NCBI GenBank assembly: GCA_016934395.1 | Contig: JAFGSZ010000001.1 | Span: 1-64,000, forward strand | From: Bacteroidales bacterium | Lineage (GTDB): Bacteria; Bacteroidota; Bacteroidia; Bacteroidales; UBA10428 | DNA length: 64,000 bases | Reading direction: 5' to 3' | Shown: positions 19,080 through 28,676 of the stretch, piece by piece | Position numbering within the stretch: position 1 is the stretch's first letter | How the letters are laid out: every line of letters starts with the position of its first letter | Program-made: the position numbers and the translations under genes | The notes under the pieces: generated by a model | What the model saw: only the letters and a program-made list of their open reading frames with translations | What the model was told of the DNA's origin: nothing | The model's database searches: none

Positions 19080-21755
19080 TTAGAAATTATCGTACCAACT
19101 TCCTTTTTTATCAAGTTTCAAATCACGCAATAATGAAGATTTGGCATTAATAGTAAACGAATAGCTTTTTCTGGGGCCAAAAGGAACCATGGTAAAACGC
19201 ATTTCCCAGCAATGCAGATCCCGATGAATATTAATATTTGTTGTGGTTATTTTATGGGCCACTATATCGTAACCTGAATTCATACCTATTTTCCATTTGG
19301 GAGTAAGGCTAAAATCGCCCGACAGACGTACCGAATGCGTAATGGTTTTCTTTATGTTTTTGGTATAAGACCATGAATAATCCATACGGAAACTCCACGG
19401 GATATTAAAATCCACATAATCTCCATAATAATATCCCGAAGTTGGTTCATAATAAGGATCTTCGCCCAACATTTCCATTTCCTGATCGGTATTAAAGGCC
19501 GACATTCCGTCTTCCGGTAATGTTTCATCTTCTGTTCCTTTAGCTGCCCCCGAACGGAAAGACATTCCCATGTTGATACTGGCACGTGTAATTCGGGCCA
19601 GTTTACCTGTTTGGCTATAATACGATTTGTTAATTTTTGTACCAGCTTCATTAATGGCATAAGGGCTGAGCGTACTTCCAAAGCGCAGGTCTACTTTTTT
19701 ATTAAAGATTTTTGTTCCGCCAGTCACCCCAATATCATTCCATTTAATCGAATCTTTAAATGGCTGGTATGATGTTGAAAAATTAAAATTTTCGAGTATG
19801 GCTACCTTTTTCATTTCACCTGTGGTATCATTCCTGGGTCGTACTTTCATCTCAAGATTATTCCCAAGACTTAAGGATAATGAAGCACTTTTGCCATTTG
19901 CCGAGGGTGTGCCAAAAATACGGTCTTCAAAGTATGAATACACTTCATAATTAATTTTATCCGGATCAGTTGCTGATTGGGTGTATACCGTATCATAATA
20001 ATTGGGCATTATCCCCCGCATATCAGGAACAAAGGAAAAACTAGCCGATGGACTAATTACATGCCGAACTGCTGCAATATATGATTCCGACCTTTTAGAT
20101 AAAAACATGCCGTAGATTTTCGGTGTAGCTCCAATAGAAATTGACGGGCTTACTGAATGGCCATATTGCATTCGTCGAATAGTATCGGTAACTACTTCGC
20201 TTGCGCCGGAAGCTAAACCTGATGCATACCGGCGTATGGATTCTTTATATAATACCCCGTTATAAGTGACACTTGGGGAAATATTCAGGAAATTTAACAC
20301 TTTAAAGTTTGTTGAAACAGGAATTGAATGTTTAAATCCCATATCCATTGAATCGAGTACTTCAGGCGTAAACAAACTACTTTCATAAACATTTATGCGG
20401 TTGTCAAAATTGGCTGTGTACCCTGTGCTAATATTTTCATACCATTTATATTCACCCGTACTTTTTTTGCTGCGTAAAGGATAAATTCTGTTCATGGTAA
20501 GGGCAGCTTTAGGAAAATTTAAACTCACCGTTTTATTACGGTTGTTTTGAGAATGGTTCATACTGGCCACAAAATTAAAAGGCGAGCCGGGCCATTTTTT
20601 TGAGTAGGAGATACTGGAGCTCTGCGTGTTGTTCAGGTAACTACTCATACTCGTACTATTGTTTTTATTGTACGAGGTAGAACTAATATTTACGTTCGCG
20701 GAAAACGTCCGTGTTGGATTTGCTTTAGGATCCTGTGAATGCGACCATCTGAGTGAATAATCTTTACTGGCGGGATAATTGGGATTGCTGCTTACCTGGT
20801 TATTATAATATCGAAAGTTAAAGTTACCATTAAATTTATACCTGCGTTTATAATTCGATTGTAAAGTCCCCCCCCAGGAACCAAGTGAGTATACATCGGC
20901 CAGGATACGAAGGTCAACATAAGGACCTAACGGAAAATACCATCCCCCGTTTCTCAGGTAAAAGCCCCGTGCCTGTTCTTCACCGTAAGTTGGAAAAATT
21001 AATCCAGAAGCGCGTGTATTGGTGTTTGGAAAAAAACCGAATGGCAATCCAATTGGAAGAGGAACATCTGCAAGTACCATATATGAAGGGCCGGTAACAA
21101 TTTTGTCTTCGGGTATAGATATTGCTTTTGTAAACCCCAGGTAAAAATGAGGATGTTCTGCATCACAGGTAGTGTATTTCCCACCCTGAACATGTACATG
21201 CCCGTTTTCCATTCTTTTAGTAAGGTCGCTATGCAAAAAACCTTCTCCCTGTTGTGTTACTACATGGCTGATTAATCCTTTTTTCGATTCAAAATTATAT
21301 CTTAATGCATCCGATTCAAAGGTTTCGGACCCTTGTGTAAAAACCGGCTTTCCCACGTCAACACCCGCAGAATCTTTTACCCCGGTGGCCAATACAGTTT
21401 TATCAGACATATCAAATTCAACATAATCTGCAGTTAATTCAATTTCACCATAGTTTACTTTAGCTGTTTTATACAGGAATAATTTTTTTTCACCTATTGA
21501 AAAAATCATAGAATCTTTAGATGAATATTTTACTTCAGCATCAAGCGAGGTGCTTTTTTTTCTCTTTTGTTTAACCAAAAGAGTATCGGCTGAAATTGAA
21601 TCTGACGGATATAAATTAACATTTTTTATATCATAAACAGTATCGGTTTCAGGTAATTTAATACTTTCATTACCAGGCTCCTGAGCAAGCATAACCGACT
21701 CCATCAGCAGAATGGAAAACAGCAATTGTGGAAATTTTGAAAGTTTAATTAACAA
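19080..21755 (-). CDS. lptD: LPS-assembly protein LptD
   Basis: LptD inserts lipopolysaccharide into the outer leaflet together with LptE. The 891-residue product has a signal peptide ending near MLAQ. An OstA/LptA-like beta-jellyroll follows at about 60-200 (FLYKTAKVNYGEIELTADYV, LRYNFESKKGLISHV). Then comes a very large barrel with the conserved FFPNTNTRASGLIFPTYGE and RRYKFNGNFNFRYYNN segments. This is the Bacteroidota-type LptD, which lacks the disulfide pairs well known from E. coli. The gene is divergent from the amidase gene, with only 68 bases between lptD and the likely amidase ATG. Confidence 0.92.
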   Translation of the reverse strand: MLIKLSKFPQLLFSILLMESVMLAQEPGNESIKLPETDTVYDIKNVNLYPSDSISADTLLVKQKRKKSTSLDAEVKYSSKDSMIFSIGEKKLFLYKTAKVNYGEIELTADYVEFDMSDKTVLATGVKDSAGVDVGKPVFTQGSETFESDALRYNFESKKGLISHVVTQQGEGFLHSDLTKRMENGHVHVQGGKYTTCDAEHPHFYLGFTKAISIPEDKIVTGPSYMVLADVPLPIGLPFGFFPNTNTRASGLIFPTYGEEQARGFYLRNGGWYFPLGPYVDLRILADVYSLGSWGGTLQSNYKRRYKFNGNFNFRYYNNQVSSNPNYPASKDYSLRWSHSQDPKANPTRTFSANVNISSTSYNKNNSTSMSSYLNNTQSSSISYSKKWPGSPFNFVASMNHSQNNRNKTVSLNFPKAALTMNRIYPLRSKKSTGEYKWYENISTGYTANFDNRINVYESSLFTPEVLDSMDMGFKHSIPVSTNFKVLNFLNISPSVTYNGVLYKESIRRYASGLASGASEVVTDTIRRMQYGHSVSPSISIGATPKIYGMFLSKRSESYIAAVRHVISPSASFSFVPDMRGIMPNYYDTVYTQSATDPDKINYEVYSYFEDRIFGTPSANGKSASLSLSLGNNLEMKVRPRNDTTGEMKKVAILENFNFSTSYQPFKDSIKWNDIGVTGGTKIFNKKVDLRFGSTLSPYAINEAGTKINKSYYSQTGKLARITRASINMGMSFRSGAAKGTEDETLPEDGMSAFNTDQEMEMLGEDPYYEPTSGYYYGDYVDFNIPWSFRMDYSWSYTKNIKKTITHSVRLSGDFSLTPKWKIGMNSGYDIVAHKITTTNINIHRDLHCWEMRFTMVPFGPRKSYSFTINAKSSLLRDLKLDKKGSWYDNF

Positions 21756-21765
21756 TTTTTAATAC

Positions 21766-21805
21766 TATTTTTGTACTGTTGAAGTTAATTGCTTGCGCAA
21801 AACTA
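21766..21805. promoter_or_regulatory. Divergent promoter region lptD/amidase
   Basis: TATTTTTG (21766-21773, + strand) and TAGTTTTG (21798-21805 read on the minus strand) both match the TAnnTTTG -7 element. They would start transcription of the amidase and lptD respectively, in overlapping fashion. No well-placed TTTG -33 partner was identified for either. Confidence 0.4.
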
Positions 21806-21823
21806 AAAAATAAACAAGATATA

Positions 21824-23056
21824 ATGCTAAAAATATTATCATATCTTATTAAACCAAAACGACCCATCAGGATTTTACTTATATTCTGTTTGATTTTTAT
21901 TTTTCTCAATAATCATGCCCAGAATAGTACTGAAGAAGATTTTAAGGTAAATGTTGTGGTTATTGATCCGGGGCATGGTGGAAAAGATAGCGGAGCGCTT
22001 GGGAAAAAATCGAAAGAAAAAGATATTGTATTAGCAGTAGCTTTAAAGCTCGGAAAATATATCGAAGAAAAATTTGATGATGTTAAAGTGATCTATACAC
22101 GCAAAACCGATGAATTTATTCCACTTTATCAGCGAGCAGAAATTGCAAATCAAAATAATGCAGACCTTTTTATATCTATTCATGCTAATGGATGGAGTGA
22201 TCCGGAATCGTACGGAACAGAAACACTGGTATTGGGGCTTCACAGGGGACAGGAAAATTTCGAAGTAGCCAAAAGAGAAAATTCTGTAATTTTGCTGGAG
22301 GATGATTATAGCGTGCGCTATGAAAAATTCGATCCCGAATCGCAGGAGTCTTATGTGGCGCTTGCTTTGATGCAACGGGAATATTTTAAACAAAGTATAG
22401 ACTTTGCAAAAATAGTTCAGGATCAGTTCAGAGAACGTACGCATCGTAAAGATCGGGGAGTAAAACAACAGGGATTATTGGTTTTGGCACAAACAGCAAT
22501 GCCGGGCGTACTTGTTGAAACTGGATTTGTTTCAAATAGAAATGAAGAAAAATTTTTAATTTCCGAAGAAGGTCAGGATTATATTGCTTCAGCAATTTTC
22601 AGGGCCTTCAGGGATTATAAAATTGAAATTGAATCAAAATCGATTATTGCCGGGAAAGATGTAGCAATGAATGCTCAAAATGTAACAACAACTAAGATCG
22701 ATTCCTTTCCGTCTGAAGTCAAATCTTCTGTTTCAGATGAAAAGGTATTGGCAACACAGCCTGAAACGCCAGCAGTTACCAGTTCAGAACAAAACAACAG
22801 AATTAAATTTAAGGTTCAAATTACCGCTTCAAGTAAATCCATTCCGCTCAATTCGGAAATTTTTAAGGAATTTAACGATATTGAAGAATTCCGGGCAAAC
22901 AACATGTATAAATATGCTGTAGGTGAACTTTATAATTACAGTGAAATAGTGGAATACAGCAAATGGGTCAGGAACCGCTTTCCTGATGCTTTTGTTATCG
23001 CATTAAAAAACGGAGAAATTATTCCGGTTGAACAAGCATTAAAAGAAATTAAATAG
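21824..23056 (+). CDS. N-acetylmuramoyl-L-alanine amidase (AmiC type)
   Basis: This amidase cleaves the bond between muramic acid and the stem peptide during cell separation. The ATG at 21824 (MLKILSYLIK) is preferred over the TTG at 21779, because the latter lies where transcription would begin. A signal or anchor segment (RILLIFCLIFIFLNNHAQ) is followed by an Amidase_3 domain with all zinc and catalytic motifs: VVIDPGHGGKDSGA, Glu in KEKDIVLAV, LFISIHANG and PGVLVETGF. About 100 linker residues lead to a C-terminal SPOR-like domain (IKFKVQITASSKSIPLNS), which would target the enzyme to denuded septal peptidoglycan. The MCE gene follows after 12 bases. Confidence 0.9.
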   Translation: MLKILSYLIKPKRPIRILLIFCLIFIFLNNHAQNSTEEDFKVNVVVIDPGHGGKDSGALGKKSKEKDIVLAVALKLGKYIEEKFDDVKVIYTRKTDEFIPLYQRAEIANQNNADLFISIHANGWSDPESYGTETLVLGLHRGQENFEVAKRENSVILLEDDYSVRYEKFDPESQESYVALALMQREYFKQSIDFAKIVQDQFRERTHRKDRGVKQQGLLVLAQTAMPGVLVETGFVSNRNEEKFLISEEGQDYIASAIFRAFRDYKIEIESKSIIAGKDVAMNAQNVTTTKIDSFPSEVKSSVSDEKVLATQPETPAVTSSEQNNRIKFKVQITASSKSIPLNSEIFKEFNDIEEFRANNMYKYAVGELYNYSEIVEYSKWVRNRFPDAFVIALKNGEIIPVEQALKEIK

Positions 23057-23068
23057 TAAATTTATCGC

Positions 23069-23998
23069 ATGCATTTTTCAAAAGAATTTAAAATAGGATT
23101 TATTGCTGTAATAACGATCAGCCTGTTTATTTGGGGATTAAGTTATCTGAAAGGGAAAAACCTGCTAAAACCCTCCACAGAATATTACGCAATATACGAT
23201 AATATTGACGGATTAATGGAATCGGCCAATGTTGTCCTTAACGGATATAAAGTCGGCAATGTTAGTTCAGTTACATTTGATTACAAACATTCGGGAAAAC
23301 TTATTGTAACCTTCGATCTGGAAAAAAGGCTGAAAATTCCTAAAAATTCAATAGCCCAGATAACATCACAGAGTGCCATATCCACGTTAAAAGATATTCA
23401 ATTAATTTTAAGTGAGTCAACAGAATATTATGAACCCGGGGATACATTGCTTTCCAGTCTAGATAAAGGAATAGCCGGCATTTTGGATCCTCTTACAGAA
23501 AAGGCTGAACTTATTCTTGCTACCCTTGATACGTCTTTAAGATCTTTCAATGAAACTTTGACTGAAGAAACCCGGAAGGATTTGAAAACAACCATAAAAA
23601 ATATTCGCTCTTTAACAGCATCTCTTGATCAAAAATTTGCTGAAGGCGGAGCGCTTGATAAAAGTTTTGACAATTTAGAAGGATTTACCACCACTCTGAA
23701 AAACAGTAATGATAAAATAGAAGGAATTGTAGATAATTTTTACCAGTTATCCGATTCACTTGAAAAGGCTAATATAAAATCAACAATTGATAAAACAAAT
23801 ACTGTTCTTGATCAAACGGCACTTTTAATGACAAAAATACGTTCGGGTGAAGGATCAGCCGGTATGCTTATTAATAATGATACACTATATCAGAACCTTG
23901 AAAATGCAGCAAAAAATCTGGAGATTCTTTTAAAAGATTTAAATGAACACCCTAAACGTTATGTGCATTTTTCAGTTTTCGGAAAAAAAGATAAATAA
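23069..23998 (+). CDS. MlaD/MCE family lipid-transport protein
   Basis: This 309-residue protein has one N-terminal membrane anchor (about 8-27) and an MCE domain (about 38-115: YAIYDNIDGLMESANVVLNGYKVG). A long helical, coiled-coil-like C-terminus extends from about 150 to 290. MCE proteins form hexameric rings that carry phospholipids across the periplasm together with an MlaEF-type ABC transporter. The permease and ATPase genes are not adjacent here. The gene follows the amidase gene closely, so the two are probably one operon. The subfamily and cargo are inferred. Confidence 0.88.
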   Translation: MHFSKEFKIGFIAVITISLFIWGLSYLKGKNLLKPSTEYYAIYDNIDGLMESANVVLNGYKVGNVSSVTFDYKHSGKLIVTFDLEKRLKIPKNSIAQITSQSAISTLKDIQLILSESTEYYEPGDTLLSSLDKGIAGILDPLTEKAELILATLDTSLRSFNETLTEETRKDLKTTIKNIRSLTASLDQKFAEGGALDKSFDNLEGFTTTLKNSNDKIEGIVDNFYQLSDSLEKANIKSTIDKTNTVLDQTALLMTKIRSGEGSAGMLINNDTLYQNLENAAKNLEILLKDLNEHPKRYVHFSVFGKKDK

Positions 23999-24381
23999 GT
24001 TCAGGCATCAAAACTTAAAATGAATTTTGATGTTATCAACATTTTTAAAAATGATACTTTTAATAAATTCTAAATAAGAATTACTACATATTCTTTATAA
24101 ATTTTCACTACTCGTTAAGAACCACTTCAATTAAATATAAATAAATTTTTAATTAACAATTTGTTAATATACTACTTATTGTAAAATTTTGATTATCTGC
24201 ACTTTAATCTTTTTTTTATTTTTATGTTATTTTAAAAAACTGAAAATGAATTCCATATATTAATTCTATAAAAATCAATAGCAAATTGATTTTTTTTTTA
24301 TATTTTTTTTCACAATATTGCTGATACAAAAAACCGACAGGCAAAAAAAACTAATTACCTAACGCTGAAAATAATACCGAT
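23999..24381. other. AT-rich region upstream of dnaA
   Basis: This 383-base gap has no ORF. It holds a perfect 17-base palindrome ATTAACAATTTGTTAAT (24152-24168). It also holds a 10-bp AT-rich hairpin AAAAATCAAT/ATTGATTTTT (24270-24294) followed by more T, a possible terminator for the amidase-MCE operon. A DnaA-box-like TTATCAACA (one mismatch to TTATCCACA) lies at 24033-24041. No cluster of DnaA boxes was found, so an origin is not claimed. No good TAnnTTTG promoter box was seen. Confidence 0.5.
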
Positions 24382-25803
24382 ATGCACAAAGAAGTTTGGA
24401 ATAATTGTTTGAAAATTATAAAGGACAATGTACCTTCTATTAGTTTTCGGACCTGGTTTGAACCAATCGTTCCACTTCGAGTAGATAAAAACATTCTCAC
24501 CATTCAGGTTCCCAGTCCGTTTTTTTATGAATACCTTGAAGAGAAATATATTGAAATTATAAGCAAAACTTTAAGAAAGGAATTGGGTGTTGATGCCAAA
24601 CTGGAGTATAGCGTGGTTATGGATAATAATGGCTATACCAATCCAAATCCATATACTGTAAAATTACCTGCCAGAAATCAATCAGACATTAAAAACAGAC
24701 CGGTATCAGTTCCCCTTAATGCTGAAGAAAATACAATTAAAAATCCTTTTATTATTCCCGGAATAAAAAAATTAAATATCGATCCCCGGTTAAATCCGGA
24801 AAATTCTTTTGATAACTTTGTAGAAGGAGAATGTAATCGTTTAGCCCGTTCAGCAGGATATGCAGTGGCAAGCAATCCGGGCGGTACAGCTTTTAATCCT
24901 TTACTGATATATGGCGATTCCGGACTTGGAAAAACACACCTGGCACAGGCGGTTGGAATAGAGGTAAAAGATAAATTACCCGAAAAAGTTGTGCTTTATG
25001 TAAATGCCAATAAATTTCAAACACAATTTGTGGAGGCAATCCGTAATAATACGCGGAACGATTTTCTTCATTTCTATCAAATGATAGACGTGCTGGTAAT
25101 TGATGACGTTCACGAGTTTGCCGGCAAAGAAAAAACCCAGGATATCTTTTTTCATATATTCAATCATCTTCATCAATCCGGAAAACAATTAATTCTTACT
25201 TCTGATAAACCTCCGGTAGAACTTCAGGGATTAGAACAACGGCTGCTTTCAAGATTTAAATGGGGTCTGTCAGCTGACCTTCAGGTTCCCGATTTTGAAA
25301 CGAGAATTGCAATTCTGAAACAGAAACTTTATAAAGACGGCATTGAAATGCCCGATGAAGTTATTGAATATATTGCCACCCATATCACCGATAATATCAG
25401 GGAACTGGAGGGCGCTTTAATTTCTTTGCTTGCCCAGTCGACACTAAACCGCAAGGAAGTGACCCTCGATTTGGCAAAGGAAATGATTGACAAGCTCATT
25501 AAGAATACAAAAAGAGAAGTATCTATTGATTATATTCAAAAAGTAGTATGCGACTATTTTGATATTGGTGTAGACATGCTTCAGTCAAAAACCCGGAAAC
25601 GAGAGATAGTGCAGGCAAGACAGGTAGCTATGTTTTTCTCAAAAAGCCTTACAAAATCATCGCTTGCTACTATTGGCTCACAGATCGGAGGTAAAGACCA
25701 TGCCACAGTGTTGCATGCCTGCAAAACAGTAAACAACCTGTTGGATACAGACCGGCATTTTAAAAATCAAATAGAGGATATTGAGAAAAAACTTAAATTT
25801 TAA
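24382..25803 (+). CDS. dnaA: Chromosomal replication initiator DnaA
   Basis: DnaA opens the replication origin. The 473-residue protein has all four domains. Domain I (WNNCLKIIKDNVPSISFRTWFEPI) is followed by a variable linker. Domain III is AAA+, with Walker A GDSGLGKTHLAQA, Walker B VLVIDDVHEFAGKE and an LLSRFKWG arginine-finger region. Domain IV is the DNA-binding domain with the signature GGKDHATVLHACKTV. A strong terminator follows immediately. Confidence 0.97.
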   Translation: MHKEVWNNCLKIIKDNVPSISFRTWFEPIVPLRVDKNILTIQVPSPFFYEYLEEKYIEIISKTLRKELGVDAKLEYSVVMDNNGYTNPNPYTVKLPARNQSDIKNRPVSVPLNAEENTIKNPFIIPGIKKLNIDPRLNPENSFDNFVEGECNRLARSAGYAVASNPGGTAFNPLLIYGDSGLGKTHLAQAVGIEVKDKLPEKVVLYVNANKFQTQFVEAIRNNTRNDFLHFYQMIDVLVIDDVHEFAGKEKTQDIFFHIFNHLHQSGKQLILTSDKPPVELQGLEQRLLSRFKWGLSADLQVPDFETRIAILKQKLYKDGIEMPDEVIEYIATHITDNIRELEGALISLLAQSTLNRKEVTLDLAKEMIDKLIKNTKREVSIDYIQKVVCDYFDIGVDMLQSKTRKREIVQARQVAMFFSKSLTKSSLATIGSQIGGKDHATVLHACKTVNNLLDTDRHFKNQIEDIEKKLKF

Positions 25804-25818
25804 AATAGTGCTTATATA

Positions 25819-25849
25819 AACAGGTTCAAAATTGAACCTGTTTTTTTTT
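25819..25849 (+). terminator. Rho-independent terminator after dnaA
   Basis: AACAGGTTCAA pairs with TTGAACCTGTT over 11 bases with a very short loop and is followed by nine T residues, 15 bases after the dnaA stop. Confidence 0.92.
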
Positions 25850-26035
25850 AATGTTTTTTTATTTATGAATTTTAACCCTGAAGTAAAAAACCACATTTCC
25901 ACATTGAGCCATTTTAATACCGATTTTTTTTCCATTCATTTAATCAGCTTATTCTTATTAAATTTATTTTTCAATAAATTATATAATTTTAATATTCAGA
26001 GATGAGGATTTTTTCCCGGACATAAAAAGTTTACA

Positions 26036-26644
26036 ATGAACGACACATTTTTTACGATATCCGGAAGTTCAGAAGGTATTTTTAAAGATAAAGGCAGTAA
26101 ATTTTATTCATTTGCATTTCCCGTAAGCAATGAAGAAGAAATTAAAATAATTATTGAAAATCTGAAAAAGCAGCATCATGCTGCCAGGCATCATTGTTAT
26201 GCTTATATTCTAGGCGCCGATAAAACAGATTTTCGGATACATGATGATGGCGAACCTTCAGGCACTGCCGGAAAACCTATCCATGGTCAGCTATTATCAT
26301 TTAATCTTACAAATATATTAATTGTTGTAGTGCGTTATTTCGGTGGTACTTTGCTTGGTACCAGCGGTTTAATCAATGCCTATAAACAAGCTGCAAAAGA
26401 TGTGCTTGAAAAGTCAGAAATCATTGAAAATATTATTGAAAATTCTTATCACCTCGAGTTTGAATATATTGATATGAATAACGTGATGAAAATATTGAAA
26501 GAGGAAAAATTAAACCAACTAAATCCAATTTTTAATTTAAAGTGCGAATTAGACTTATCCATAAGATTACGCGATACTGAAAGGATACTTGGCAGGTTAA
26601 ATAATATTGGATCGTTACATCTAAACCTGACAACCGGCAAATGA
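26036..26644 (+). CDS. YigZ/IMPACT family protein
   Basis: This 202-residue protein belongs to UPF0029 (YigZ, IMPACT). The N-terminal domain carries the family signature around HHCYAYILG and DDGEPSGTAGKPI, followed by VVVRYFGGTLLGTSGLINAYKQAA. The C-terminal ferredoxin-like half is weaker (HLEFEYIDMNNVMKILKEE). Family members are linked to translation or stress regulation, but the reaction or ligand is unknown. It stands 98 bases before pyrB on the same strand. Confidence 0.9.
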   Translation: MNDTFFTISGSSEGIFKDKGSKFYSFAFPVSNEEEIKIIIENLKKQHHAARHHCYAYILGADKTDFRIHDDGEPSGTAGKPIHGQLLSFNLTNILIVVVRYFGGTLLGTSGLINAYKQAAKDVLEKSEIIENIIENSYHLEFEYIDMNNVMKILKEEKLNQLNPIFNLKCELDLSIRLRDTERILGRLNNIGSLHLNLTTGK

Positions 26645-26742
26645 GAATAAATATTTATAAATTAATACGAACAAAAAATTTTACAACTATAATCTTCATT
26701 ATATTTACTAAAAGGTCCCTAAAATTTTAAATTATCTGCTAC

Positions 26743-27651
26743 ATGAAAAATAAAAGTCTTGTCTCAATAGATGATTATTCAAAAGATGAATACATTAAGA
26801 TACTTGACCTGGCTGCTAAATTTGAACAGAATCCTGTTCAGGACATCCTTAAAGGAAAAGTTATTGCCACATTATTCTTCGAGCCTTCCACCCGCACAAG
26901 GCTTAGTTTTGAAAGCGCCATTAACCGGCTTGGAGGCAAAGTAATCGGATTTAGTGATTCCAGTTCATCTTCTGTAACCAAAGGCGAAACAATTTATGAC
27001 ACCATAAAAATTGTAAGTAATTATTGCGATCTGATTGTAATGCGGCATCCCCTTGAAGGAAGTGCGCGTTATGCCAGCGAAATTACAAATGTTCCAATAA
27101 TAAATGCCGGTGACGGGGCAAACCAGCATCCTACACAAACACTGTTGGACATGTATTCTATCCGGAAAACACAGGATAAGCTGGAAGACCTGAATTTATT
27201 TATGGTGGGTGATTTAAAATATGGCCGAACGGTACATTCCCTGCTAATGGCCATGTCGAAATTTAATACAACATTTAATTTTATTTCACCTGATGAACTT
27301 AAAATGCCTGATGGATATAAGCTATACCTGGACAAAATTGGATTAAAATATTATGAGCATAAAGATTTTACAGATATAATTTCACGGGCAGATATTATTT
27401 ACATGACCCGCGTTCAAAAAGAGCGGTTTTCGGATCCTATTGAATATGAACGCTGCAAAAACGCATATATATTAAAGAATTACATGCTTGAAAACACAAA
27501 ACCAACTATGAAGATTCTACATCCGCTGCCCAGAGTAAATGAAATAAACGTGGATGTTGACATAAATCCGAAAGCCTACTATTTTACCCAGGCTTTAAAT
27601 GGCGTTTTTGTAAGGCAGGCAATTATCTCATCAATATTAGGTTTGATTTAA
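26743..27651 (+). CDS. pyrB: Aspartate carbamoyltransferase catalytic subunit
   Basis: PyrB makes N-carbamoyl-L-aspartate, the committed step of pyrimidine synthesis. The 302-residue chain has the carbamoyl-phosphate motif [15 protein letters not shown], the SSSSVTKGE loop, [14 protein letters not shown], and the aspartate-binding [10 protein letters not shown]. Length and motifs match the E. coli-type catalytic chain that works with PyrI, encoded 13 bases downstream. Confidence 0.97.
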   Translation: MKNKSLVSIDDYSKDEYIKILDLAAKFEQNPVQDILKGKVIATLFFEPSTRTRLSFESAINRLGGKVIGFSDSSSSSVTKGETIYDTIKIVSNYCDLIVMRHPLEGSARYASEITNVPIINAGDGANQHPTQTLLDMYSIRKTQDKLEDLNLFMVGDLKYGRTVHSLLMAMSKFNTTFNFISPDELKMPDGYKLYLDKIGLKYYEHKDFTDIISRADIIYMTRVQKERFSDPIEYERCKNAYILKNYMLENTKPTMKILHPLPRVNEINVDVDINPKAYYFTQALNGVFVRQAIISSILGLI

Positions 27652-27664
27652 TACTACTATACCC

Positions 27665-28120
27665 ATGAAAGATAAAATATTAGAAGTAAGCGCAATTAAA
27701 GACGGAACAGTAATCGACCATGTTCCTGCAGACAGCCTGTTCAAAGTTATATCCATTCTTGGACTCGATAAAATCGATAAAAAAACCACTTTTGGCACCA
27801 ACCTGGAAAGTCATCGGCTTGGGAAAAAAGCCATCATAAAGCTCTCAGATATCCAGTTCAAAAAAGACGAAATCAATAAAATATCCCTGGTGGCACCACA
27901 GGCAAAACTAAATATTATAAAAGACTACCAGGTTGTGGAAAAAAAAGTAGTTGAAATTCCCGATGATGTTATTGGTATTGTAAAATGTGTAAACCCTCAA
28001 TGCATTACTAATAATGAACGCATTACCACAAAATTTAAAGTTATTTCTAAATCAGAGGTGAAATTAAAATGTCACTATTGCGAAAAAATTACCGATCGGG
28101 AGCATATGGAGATTATATGA
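27665..28120 (+). CDS. pyrI: Aspartate carbamoyltransferase regulatory subunit
   Basis: The 151-residue PyrI binds ATP/CTP/UTP and gives allosteric control of PyrB. The N-terminal nucleotide-binding part reads VSAIKDGTVIDHVPAD. The C-terminal zinc site has four cysteines in CVNPQC and CHYCEK. The presence of pyrI directly after pyrB predicts the E. coli-like c6r6 holoenzyme. It ends 2 bases before the stop of the convergent DUF4293 gene. Confidence 0.97.
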   Translation: MKDKILEVSAIKDGTVIDHVPADSLFKVISILGLDKIDKKTTFGTNLESHRLGKKAIIKLSDIQFKKDEINKISLVAPQAKLNIIKDYQVVEKKVVEIPDDVIGIVKCVNPQCITNNERITTKFKVISKSEVKLKCHYCEKITDREHMEII

Positions 28121-28122
28121 TC

Positions 28123-28590
28123 CTAACGTAAGCGTTCGTACGATTTAACAAGAAACTCATCTCTTCGAATTCCCCTGAAAGCCTGAAATGCAAGTATTAT
28201 GCTTATTGGTGGAATTACAATAGCAAACCTAAATGTATGCTGGATTACTCCCAGATCTTTTTTAATTGTGAAATAGTAAAAAAAGATCATTATAATTAGA
28301 CCTATCATCAGCAAGATATTAAAAACGCATAATCGAAGTTGTCTCGGCCTTTTTTTGTAAAATACTATTGTGACAACACTCAAAATGATGATAATAAAAA
28401 TTAATATGGATATTGGAATAGTAGATAATAATAATCCGGTATTTTTTGTATCCATTCCAACAACTCCATAACTAAAAAATTTAGCCAGGTCATCGCCATA
28501 TAACATGAGTTCTGCTATAGGAATAAACAATAAAAAGATCATCAGAATAGTAACAATAGCTAAATAAATGGTTTGGGGACGTTGAATCAT
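28123..28590 (-). CDS. DUF4293 family four-helix membrane protein
   Basis: This 155-residue integral membrane protein has four predicted transmembrane segments (about 6-27, 53-77, 88-109 and 121-141). It begins with the characteristic MIQRPQTIYLAIV of the Bacteroidota DUF4293 family and ends in a basic cytoplasmic tail. The function is unknown. It converges on pyrI with a 2-base gap and lies 86 bases behind the prohibitin-family gene. Confidence 0.85.
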   Translation of the reverse strand: MIQRPQTIYLAIVTILMIFLLFIPIAELMLYGDDLAKFFSYGVVGMDTKNTGLLLSTIPISILIFIIIILSVVTIVFYKKRPRQLRLCVFNILLMIGLIIMIFFYYFTIKKDLGVIQHTFRFAIVIPPISIILAFQAFRGIRRDEFLVKSYERLR

Positions 28591-28676
28591 GGTATTAATT
28601 TTAAAACAAAAATAAAAAACATTCTGAAATAGAATACAAATATAAATTTTTGTGACCTGTTACAAACCTAAAAAGT

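Noticed and set aside
23999-24381. oriC upstream of dnaA
   Set aside because: Only one imperfect DnaA box was seen. AT-richness alone is not evidence, and in this phylum the origin need not be next to dnaA.
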